Assembly: GCA_029339195.1 (NCBI GenBank)
Contig: JAPTJF010000184.1
Coordinates: forward strand, 46,720-110,719
Length of the DNA: 64,000 nucleotides
Source: Micractinium sp. NFX-FRZ
Taxonomy: Eukaryota > Chlorophyta > Trebouxiophyceae > Chlorellales > Chlorellaceae
Reading direction: 5' to 3'
A model generated the notes under the pieces. The model was not told the DNA's origin, did no database searches, and was given only the letters and a program-made list of their open reading frames with translations. The position numbers and the translations under genes were made by a program. Each line of letters starts with the position of its first letter. Position 1 is the first letter of the stretch. Positions 56,001 through 64,000 of the stretch are shown piece by piece.

Positions 56001-59000
56001 GGAGCGCGGTGCTGAGGTGGCTTCCCTGGAGGCACAGCTGGAGGCGGCCCAGGACATCGCGGCCCAGCTGGAGGCGCAGCTGCAGGCCAAGTCCGCCGCG
56101 CTGAGCAAGGTGCGGGGTACGGGAGGCGGGGATGAGGCAGGGGTTTTGGTGTGGGCTGGCAGGATGGTAAGGCCCTGCTGTGCACCGTTTCCCTTGCAGT
56201 ACTTGGCTGCCCCCAAGTGCAGGCCAGGTCTCTCAATGCGGTCTTCACAAGCCGGCAGCATCAACCACTCGGCATGTTCTTCGTGCTTTTCCTGTCCCTG
56301 CAGGCCGAGACGGCGACCGCCCAGGCGAGCGCTGCCCAGCAGTCAGCGGCAGCAGAGCTGGCCAGCGCACAGCAGCAGCATGCCGAGCTCTCTCAGCTGG
56401 TGTCGCAGCTGCAGACCCAGAAGGGGGAGCTGGAGTCGGCGCTGGCAAAGGCGGAGGCGGCTGGCAAGGCCACCTCTGCGGAGGCGGCGATGCTGCGGGC
56501 CGACAAGGCTGCGCTGGAGAGCCAGCTGGCGGCGGCGGCTGAGCAGGCCCAGGAGAGCCACAAGCGCATGGCAGCGCTGCAGAGCGAGCTGTCCGCAGCA
56601 GCGGACAAGCCGGCCCAGGTGTGCAGGGCAAGGAAGGCAGCAGCACTCTGGGCCCAGGCCAGCAGGAGGGAAGCAGCCATGCGCCGTGTGCTGTCCTGTC
56701 TGGTGCTGCCCTTGTCCAGAGCGTCAGGCCTCGTGACACCATTAACCCTGCCTCTTCCCTGCATTTGGCGCTCCTTCCCCCCGCAGGCGATGAACTGGGA
56801 GGCCAGCAAGTACGAGCTGGAGCACAAGCTGGCACAGCTGCGGGAGACCTCAGAGAAGGATGCGGCCGCGCGCAAGCAGCTGGCGGCGGAGAAGGACGCG
56901 GCGCAGGTGGGGTGGCGCGGGAGATCACGTGCTGGGGTGGGTTGTCATTCGGGTTGCAGGTGTGCTGCCCTTGGCCTCAACGGGCAGGCTGAGATGTGGG
57001 GCATGGTGGAAAAGCTGCAGGGCACCAGGTGCTGCCTGCCCCGTGCTGGCTGCACCGTTGCGTGTTCCTCACTACACCTTTGCCGTTGCCGCCGCCCCGC
57101 TTTGCCCTGCCCTCAGGCCGAGGTGGAGCGCCTGGGCTTCAAGATCTCTGAGCTGGATGGCGAGGTGGAGAGCCTGCGTGACACGGTGGCGCACCTGGGT
57201 GCGTAGCCTGGGAAGAGGGAGGGGTGGGGCCGCTGAGATGGCTAGGTCCTGGGCAGTGCTGTGCTGGCATGCCTTTGCCTGCTGCTTGTCTGGCCTGCCA
57301 TCAGTCCCTGTGAGCTCTGCTGCTGGTTGCCCTCTCACAATGCCTTGTGCACATGTTCTCTGAGCCTGCAGGCGAGTCCCTTACCAACGCGCTCGCTGAG
57401 AGCGCGGGCGGCCCAGCCCAGACCAGCGAGTCAGGTGTGTCCTGGGTCGGGCGCAGCCTGTGGTTGGCCAGGGCGGAGCCAGGGCGGCACCTGCTAGTCT
57501 CAGCTTCTGCTTGCCCGTACAGCGGCTGCAAGTGGAAGACGGACTGTTGCTCCTGCCTTCTCCTGCAGAGTGGCTGGGTATGCTGGCGGAGTCCCAGGAG
57601 GAGCGCAAGCAGCTGCTGGCCGCCAAGGACGTGGCTGAGCGGCGCGCCGCTGAGCTGGGCAGCCAGCTGTCGGTGGCAATGAGCAGCCTGCAGACCGCCA
57701 AGGTGGGCTGCTGTGAACAACAAGCTGTGCTGCCCTGGAAGCATTCGTGACCCAGCAAGATATCGGGCCCATCTTCAGAAACCTGCGGTGCCCTGTCTGC
57801 CAGCTATACTCCTTGATATGTGTTTGAACCGTGTTCTCTTCTTGGCCCCCTGCTGCAGGTGACAGGGACACCTGGGGGAGCGGCTGCCAAGGAGGTGGCT
57901 CGCCTCAGCATGCACAAGCTGCGTGACCTGCAGCAGCAGCTGGCCGCTGCTGAGGAGCGGGCCGCGGCGGCGAGCCGCGAGGGCAGCGCGAAGGCTGCTG
58001 AGCTGGCAGCAGCAGAGGAGAAGCTGGCGACTGCCCAGAGCGAGGCGGCGGCGCGCTCTGCGGAGGCGGCGCAGCTGTCGGCGCAGCTGGCACAGATGGA
58101 GGAGAAGCTGGCGGCTGAGGAGGAGGGGCGGCGCGCTGCCTCCAGCCAGGTCACGGTGAGCGGGCAGGGGGTAGCACTGCATGGTGCTGGGCATGGGTTG
58201 CTGCTGGGAGCGAGCAGCGCCTTCTTTGGAACGGATCAGCCGGTACCCAGCTGTGGCTGGCTTGTGCACCATCCAAGGGCGGGGCCAGCCACCACCGCTT
58301 CGCCTGGGCTCAGTGCACACATCTTCTGCACCCTCCTCCTCTCTGCTTCAGGCTCTGGAGACTGCGCTCACCGACATGCGGCGCGAGGCGGCTCAGCTGG
58401 CTCAGCTGCGTGAGGAGGCGGCACTGACGGCGGAGCACGAGGCAGCGTCCAAGCTGACGCCCCTGCAGGCGGGTGGCTGGCTGGCAGCGACCGCGGTGGT
58501 ACTGCCGCTCCTGCAGTTTGCGTACTTCGCAGTGAAAATTCTGATCTGGCTGCTGAAGGCCATGGAGCGCATGGGCTTTTCTTGAGCCAATAGAGCTAGC
58601 ATGTGTGACGTACCTCCTGTACCGGCGCCGAAACGGCGCTTTAGATAGCTTGGTTTTACTGCCCTCGTACTGCTTTGCGTGTAGCTGATGCTGATGTGTA
58701 GCAAAGCGCCATTGCGCTTTGTGTAATGAGATTGTGACACCGTGCCATACTGAGAGAGACCGCGCCCGCTGGCTCCCTGCCTGCAGGCGGAGGTGGCCCA
58801 GCTTCAGCTGGCGCTGGCGGCAGCGCACCGGGAGCGCGAGGCAGCGGAGCAGCGTGCTGCAGAGGCAAGCACCACCCTGTCCGCCGCGCAGCAGCTGTAC
58901 CACGTGCAGGAGCAGCTGCAGTGCCGTGAGGCGGAGCTGATGGCGATGCACGAGGAGCGCGCTGCGCTGAGCGCTCGGGTGAGAAGGGTGGCAGGGGGAG

Positions 59001-60612
59001 TGGGAAGTGCGGGCACCTATGTTGCAGGTGGGGTGGGGCCACGCTGTCTGGTGAGAGAGTTCTCAGAATCAGCCCTGGAGATGTATGTGGTTGCCTGAGC
59101 CAGCATCTGTGCCAAGTTACCGTGCCTGCTTGACTGTCTGCGTCGCCCTTCCTGCCTGCAGGTGACTCAGGTGGCGCACGAGCTGACTGCCCGCAACAGG
59201 GCGCTGTCGGAGTCATCGGCGCTGCTGAAGCAGGTGCGTGCTGGTGCCGGGATGTGATGCTGGCATGTGCTGGTCCTGGGAGCCCCCACCACACTCCGAG
59301 GACCAGAGCTGCAGCTGCATCGCCAGTTGCTGGCTTCTGCCTCCCAGTGCCCCTATGTCAACCGACCAATGTCTACCTCCTGCCGCATGCCTCCTCAACA
59401 GCTGGCGGAAGCTCGTGAGCTGGCCAAGGCCACGCAGCAGACCCAGCAGGCGCTGCATGCGGAGCGTGTGCGCGAGCTGACCGAGCTGCTCGAGCAGGTG
59501 CTGGGCTGGACTGTGACGCGCTGGGCTGTGGCGTGGGCTATGCAGTGATGTATTGAAAACACGGGGGTGCTGGGTTGCAGCTTTCAACAGACGACACAGC
59601 CTTGCTCTTTGCCCTACGTATGCCCGCCTGGATGTCTTGTGACACCGCCGTGCCTCCCAGCAGGTCCCCACTGCCCACGCCCTAACCCCTGGCCTTATCA
59701 CGCTCCAAACTGCCGCGCGTGCAGGCCAACAAGCGCGCCACCAGTGCAGAGCAGGAGGTGCAGTCGCTGCGCTCCGGGGAGAGCTCCGGCGCTGCGTCTC
59801 TGCAGCGGGAGAAGGCTGAGCTGGCAGCCCAGCGTGCCGAGCTGCAGGCTGAGCTGGCGGCGCAGCGTGCCGAGCTGGCTGCCGCACGGGCCGCCGAGCA
59901 GGCGGCGCGCAAGGCGGCGGCGGCTGCCACGCACAAGGCTGAGGAGCGGGTGCTGCAGGTGGGCGGGTGGGGCAGGCTGTGTGGCACTGCCGGGCGTCCG
60001 GGCCAGCAAGGTGAGGCGCACTTGGCATTCCGTGCCCCGCCCACCTACCTGCCCCATGTTCTGCTCTCTTCGCCCCACCCAGCCTTGTCCTCCTCACCCC
60101 ACCGCTCCCCGCCCCACCGCGGCAACCCTGCCCTGCAGCGCGAGGCTGAGCTGCGGGGCAACCTGCGCCAGGCGCACAAGGAGCTGAAGGAGCTGCGGGC
60201 GCGGGGCAAGCATGCTGACGAGACGCTGGCTGCCAAGGAGCGCGAGCTGGCGGCGGCCAACAAGGTGGGTGGGTGGGGTGGCTGTTTGACAGGAGGATGG
60301 CACCAGGGGGCTCTGATGCCAGCTGGACAGTCCGCAACAGGAGGCATGCTGGGCTGCCCTCCTCAGTCTGACTGACTCATCCAGCTGCACAGAAGCCAGC
60401 CCACTTGATTCCTCATGCCTTGCATGACCTGCCCGCCCTGCCCTGTGCTCCTGTGTCTGCTGCGTGTACAGGCCGCGGCGGCTGCCCAGCAGGCAGCGGG
60501 TGCACAGCAGCGCGACAAGAACAGCGTGGAGGTGGCCAGCTTGGTGGCGCTTTCGGTGCTGGTGCTGGCGGGAGGCGCGGCCATGGCGGTGTACCGCAAA
60601 ACCAGCATGTGA
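47040..60612 (+). CDS. Giant tail-anchored coiled-coil protein
   Basis: Forty exons, nearly all coiled coil, about 1,959 residues: 47040-47240, 47383-47488, 47684-47715, 47890-48039, 48300-48401, 48570-48637, 48838-48916, 49050-49108, 49264-49333, 49537-49656, 49891-50058, 50271-50618, 50854-51019, 51235-51425, 51704-52024, 52261-52420, 52614-52744, 52911-53033, 53278-53532, 53736-53895, 54101-54261, 54467-54573, 54762-54816, 55035-55223, 55392-55481, 55661-55762, 55933-56109, 56304-56618, 56787-56906, 57117-57198, 57372-57434, 57569-57702, 57859-58155, 58352-58468, 58787-58978, 59162-59233, 59402-59497, 59725-59958, 60139-60264, 60472-60612. The N-terminus is Ser/Pro-rich and unstructured. 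The end NSVEVASLVALSVLVLAGGA with AMAVYRKTSM is one membrane helix with a short basic tail, so the rod should project from an organelle into the cytosol, as golgins or nuclear-envelope tethers do. Intron 55224 has a GC donor. The join 58468/58787 lacks a GT donor; reading through gives a 1,711-residue form ending at 58585 with another membrane helix. Confidence 0.8.
49757..49825 (+). other. Decayed copy of coiled-coil exon 49537-49656
   Basis: Within the following intron, gccaaggtg, then agaagc-tgccag, then ccttggacgc, parallels the exon segment encoding AKVLAEKQASLDAL. Confidence 0.45.
53022..53290 (+). repeat. Direct repeat bracketing a coiled-coil intron
   Basis: caggtgtgtgag occurs at the donor (53031-53042) and again at the acceptor (53275-53286), so the two splice sites of intron 53034-53277 lie inside identical 12-bp sequences. 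Confidence 0.85.
58469..58786 (+). other. Alternative terminal exon of the coiled-coil gene
   Basis: Reading straight through the end of exon 58352-58468 gives AGGWLAATAVVLPLLQFAYF then AVKILIWLLKAMERMGFS and a stop at 58583-58585. This is a hydrophobic helix of about 24 residues with a short basic tail. An 8-bp perfect hairpin (58702-58709 with 58714-58721) directly precedes the TGTAA at 58722-58726. Confidence 0.65.
58722..58726 (+). terminator. Intronic TGTAA poly(A) signal (short coiled-coil form)
   Basis: 137 bp after the alternative stop at 58585 and 60 bp before the next acceptor. The spacing equals that of other genes here. Confidence 0.6.
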
Positions 60613-61548
60613 GGGCGGCCGCCCAAGGACGCAGGCATCGGCAGCCAGGTGCCTGCCGGCGGGCGGCCGTCCAAGAGCAGGAACTGCGGCGCTGCGGCTC
60701 TCTGGTGTACACCACATGGGCCACGTGGCATTGCTGTGGTGGTGCCACATTCTGGAACTAGCCACCCGTCGTGACCCACACCTGAGAACCGCAGGTTTGG
60801 TACCAGTGCACCGCAGCGCTGCCTCAGGATGGTACCAACGCACGCATCGCACTGCATTTGTAAAGCTCCCTGTGTCCCTACGGCCTCATGCCTGTGCGTC
60901 GTGGGTGCGCCAGGGCATGCGATCCTCTGCAAATGCAGCAGACAGCTCATGTGCCAACAGCGCTTGGCGGCGTCACTCTGGCATCTCACGGCACCTGCTG
61001 GGCTTTGGGGGTGCTGAGCACCACCCTTTAGTCAAACCTGACGGTCCATGTGAAGGCATGTGAAGGCGGCTTTGGCCCTTGCGGACTGTGCAATTGAGCC
61101 AATCATGGGACTTCCTGCTCCCTACCTGAGCAGACAGATTTTGATCCGGTGTAAACCCCTCATTTTGGCCCAGTCCAACATGCGTGCATGCCACGTCACA
61201 AGGACCTGCGCGGGCCGCTTTGCACAGCGCCTGTGTTCTCGCACAAATCCAAGCTCCTGTAGGTCTTAATTGGGGTGTAGCAGACGCCAGGCCTTCCGTC
61301 CTGCAGCAAGCCCGGCCTTGGGGAGGCGTCTTGCACACCTCGCAACACGCTTGCCTTGTGCGCCCGGAGTATATTTGGGTCTCCGGAGGGCCGGCACGGG
61401 CGTGGTCGCCCGACGAGTACGTGCGCGGAGTGCCATCTCCGGGTGCAGGTCGGAGTGCCCCATGCCGCTCGCCAGCTGCGGCTGCAGGCGTAGTTTTCCA
61501 AATGACTGTGATTCGTACGGCCTTGCGCGCCGCACTCGCCTGCCGGGC
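60613..61548. other. Intergenic: coiled-coil 3' end and promoter of the last gene
   Basis: 936 bp. Direct repeats of gggcggccg-ccaag lie at about 60613-60630 and 60660-60677, and an 8-bp inverted repeat ttggtacc/ggtaccaa at 60797-60804 and 60831-60838. TGTAA occurs at 60859-60863 and 61150-61154. A TATA-like tatattt lies at about 61370, roughly 180 bp before the next ATG. No gene is supported here. Confidence 0.5.
60859..60863 (+). terminator. TGTAA poly(A) signal of the long coiled-coil form
   Basis: 247 bp after the stop at 60612. Confidence 0.55.
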
Positions 61549-64000
61549 ATGGGCCGCGGCGACCCTGAGCGGCGGCGCCTCCGCCACCAGTGCCGCCCGC
61601 TGGGGCCTCGGCTTGCCCTTGCGGTGCTGGCGCTCCTATTCTGCTGCGGTGAGTGGCAGCAGGGCCCTTCAGCGGTGGCATGAATGCCACTGCTGCGTGT
61701 TGAGGAGCAGAGAAGCTTTGAGCGGAGGCCTGCTGCCCTGCGTACCATGCTCCTGTCCAAACAGCAGTGCCTCCCCTGCAGGCGCCGCTGACGCACAAGC
61801 GGTGGGGGCTGCAGCGCTGAGGCCCGGCGTCTACAGGCTGGTGTCATCAGCGACATGCACCCCAAAATGTGAGCGAGTCCAGGAGGTCCAACCACAGCAG
61901 CCCCAGCCCCACGTGTCCGTGCTTTGGTGATGCATGACTAGGCAGCGAGCGTGGCAGGAATGCAAAGGGGGGAGTATGAGCAGAGCAGAGTGGCCAGCAG
62001 GCGCAAGCGTAACATACACGGCTGACACACACGGCTTGTGGGTGCAGTGACCTCAGTCAATCAGCCATCTGTTTGCTGCCCCCACCACCCCCACCACCCC
62101 TCCCCCTGCCTGGCGGCCTGCCTGGCCAGCCCGCCCTCTCACCCTCCCACCTGCCTCCTGTGCTTGCCTGCAGTGCGCCTGTCGTCGAGAGGGTGCAGGG
62201 GGCAGCAAGCAGCAGGCACCTGGCCAGCTGATGGCAACACCAACGACCAGTGGATTATGCGCGTGGTCAGCAGCGGCCTGGACGGCACCGCGATTTCACT
62301 AGAGGTGCACGGGGCAGGGGCGTACCAGCGGGTGGCTGCCCAGGAAGCCTCCCCGCCTTCCCACGGTTATCAGAGTTCTAGCCAGCACATGGGATGGGCC
62401 TGCAGCTCAAGCTGCATGTCAACCCAGGGCGTCCACGGCACCTACACCACTGCCTGCCTGCCCCGCCCCCTCTGCAGGGTGCCAACCGCCAAGCTTGTGC
62501 AGGCAAATTTGCGGCCGCCACCCCTGCCGGCTGCTCCCTCAGCGGCATCTGGCTGGCGGCAGCTGCTGGGCAGAATGCGCCTCAAAGCCTTTGGCAGCTG
62601 GAAGCCAGCAGTGGGGACCCCAGCTTGTACCGTGTCATGCTCAAGGTATGGGCGGGAAGGGACGCTACCACATCATGCACAGCATGCCTTCTTCCGGCCA
62701 TGCGGGGGGAGGCGGGGGGGGGGAGGCAAGGGGGGTTGCAGGTGGGCAGGGAACTGATGTTTTCTTGGAGCTGCGCTGCGGTGGTGTGGATGGAAGTGGG
62801 CAGAAGTGAGCTGGCAGGCAATTGGGGTGCTGGGAGGGCAGCGGGCATGTGCTTCGGGTGGCAGATGAGGGACTGCGCAGGGGAATCCAAGGGCGAGATG
62901 CTCATCCTGCCTGCATCGTCGCTGCCGCCCGCTGCCTGCAGGCACGAGCCAAGTGTGGGCAGCGCTACCTGGGCACGCCAGCCAACTGCAGCGGGGGCGT
63001 TGCCCTGCTTGACGCTGCAGACCGCACGGCCGCGACCCTCTGGCAGATACAATGGGTGGGCAATGCTCCCAGAATCACCCCGCCGACCCCGCCGCCCAAA
63101 CCCATGCGCCCGCCCCCGCGCCTGCCCTTGGGAGGCGGGAACGCGCGCCCGCCCCGCCGCCCGCCTCCCAAACTCACGCGCCCGCCGTCGAGCTCCATCA
63201 CCCAACCCAAGCGTCCCCCCCGACCCCCGCCACCCAAGAGGCCCCCCCGCCCGGTGGAGCCAGCGCTCAGCCGACGGCCGGCCCGCCCTGAGCTGGGCGG
63301 CGGGGCGCGGAGGCCGCCCAGCCCGCCTCCCCCCAGGCCCCAGCCATTTGGCGGATCACTGTGAGCACAGCGGGGCAGGGTGGGGAGCTAGTTTCTTGGC
63401 ATGACATGCGTGTTGGAGAGGGGCTCTTGATGTGGGGCGCTGGCTGACGTTCAGGCGCGCGACACCTATCACTGCTGCTCTTGCACAGCATGTGCCCGGC
63501 TGCCCGCCTCATGTGCCTGCCCCTGTGCCCGCCTGGCCCCCACACGCTCACTGTCTCGTGCCCTATCCCTGCCCATGCCCATGCCCACCGCTGCCGCAGC
63601 TCCCCCTCCCCTCCCCCGCGTGCGGGGCCGGTGACCATCAGCTTCCAAGCCACGCTGCTGCTGGAGGACGAACCCTCCTTTGACCAATTCTCCTGGGTGC
63701 TCCTGGTTCAGACTGTTCTAGAGGAGGCGGGCCTCCTCAGCAGGCCGCTTGTGTCGGCATACGCAGCCGAGGCGCCAGCTGGCGGCACGCTGGTGTACAC
63801 CAGCCTGCAGGTGCCGCTGTCGGAAGTGGCAGTGCTGGCTGGATTCCTGCAAGAGCTGACCTCAAGCAGCAGGCCACGCTGGCTGACAGACGCCTATGGG
63901 CGCAGCACATTCATCGGGGAGGTGTCGGTGCAAGGGCTGGCCCGCCCGCCCCCGCCGGCGCCCCCGCCGCCCCCGCCGGCGCGGCGCCCGCCGCCCCCCT
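61549..64000 (+). CDS. Secreted Cys/Trp-module and poly-proline protein (3' end outside window)
   Basis: Exons 61549-61648, 61782-61868, 62174-62304, 62478-62645, 62942-63360 and 63600 to beyond 64000. The start MGRGDPERRRLRHQCRPLGP leads into LALAVLALLFCC, a signal peptide or anchor with a long basic n-region. Three related modules follow, each with paired Cys and a Q-W or LWQ motif: from GVYRLVSSATC to DGNTNDQWIM; from CAGKFAAATPAGC to QNAPQSLWQLE; and from KCGQRYLGTPANC to RTAATLWQIQW. This spacing recalls the QxW units of beta-trefoil lectins, which is inference only. Then comes a basic poly-proline stretch of about 100 residues, as in hydroxyproline-rich wall glycoproteins. An unrecognised folded domain (VTISFQATLLLEDEPSFDQF to STFIGEVSVQGLA) and a second poly-proline run reach the window edge. 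Probably an extracellular or cell-wall protein. Confidence 0.75.

Noticed and set aside
58940..60612. Separate small gene starting at the ATG in MAMHEERAALSA
   Set aside because: Coding continues in frame upstream to a strong acceptor at 58786, and exon phases match the rest of the coiled-coil gene. A continuation is more likely, though the two-gene option is noted in the findings.
60973..61587. 204-residue minus-strand frame in the last intergenic region
   Set aside because: No domain, no exon-like codon bias and no splice support. It overlaps the first exon of the last gene.
1..64000. tRNA, rRNA, CRISPR or intact mobile element
   Set aside because: Nothing with a cloverleaf, conserved rRNA core, regularly spaced repeats, transposase, integrase or reverse-transcriptase motifs was found on either strand by eye. 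A covariance-model or RepeatMasker scan would be decisive.

Overview
This is nuclear DNA of a green alga, most likely a trebouxiophyte of the Chlorella/Micractinium/Auxenochlorella type. The window is very GC-rich. Coding exons favour G or C at third positions. Genes are cut by many short introns (about 140 in 13 genes) that mostly end in ctgcag, and several 3' ends carry the green-algal poly(A) signal TGTAA. The protein set is plant-like: a meiotic HORMA protein, a trichome-birefringence-like (PC-esterase) protein, a CAT-type amino-acid transporter and proline-rich extracellular proteins. No rRNA, tRNA, CRISPR array or recognisable intact transposon was seen. The genus is an inference.

Layout: SPT5 elongation factor (+, 5' end outside the window, to 7900); secreted von Willebrand A protein (+, 8428-13988); cationic amino-acid transporter (+, 14486-19221); uncharacterised, probably mitochondrial protein (-, 19584-21827); Hop1/ASY1-like HORMA protein (+, 21994-26087); secretory protein joining Cys/His modules to a T5orf172 GIY-YIG-like domain (+, 26747-29303); GYF_2/poly-Q/ankyrin protein (-, 30054-33642); THOC3/TEX1 (+, 34372-39282); TBL-like PC-esterase (+, 39594-43715); ARM-repeat protein (+, 43856-45129); short-chain dehydrogenase (-, 45503-46749); a coiled-coil protein of about 1,960 residues with a C-terminal membrane anchor (+, 47040-60612); and a secreted Cys/Trp-module plus poly-proline protein (+, 61549 to beyond the window). 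I rebuilt the spliced models by hand from reading-frame phase and splice sites. Each closes in frame, which is the main internal check on the coordinates.

The genes are not an operon and do not form one pathway. SPT5 and THOC3 both act in transcription elongation and mRNP packaging. The TBL-like enzyme, the vWA protein and the last gene act in the secretory pathway or cell wall. Three head-to-head pairs (gaps of 166, 290 and about 730 bp) and three tail-to-tail pairs shape the layout.

The strongest unexplained structure is in the introns. Many carry decayed partial copies of a neighbouring exon, with or without its splice site, in SPT5, the vWA gene, the transporter, the minus-strand mitochondrial gene, the ankyrin gene, THOC3, the PC-esterase and the coiled-coil gene. 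One THOC3 intron also holds a nearly loopless foldback with a 51-bp stem whose two arms encode the same peptide on opposite strands, resembling a young small-RNA precursor made by inverted duplication. The coiled-coil gene seems to have two alternative membrane tails, the shorter one followed by its own poly(A) signal.
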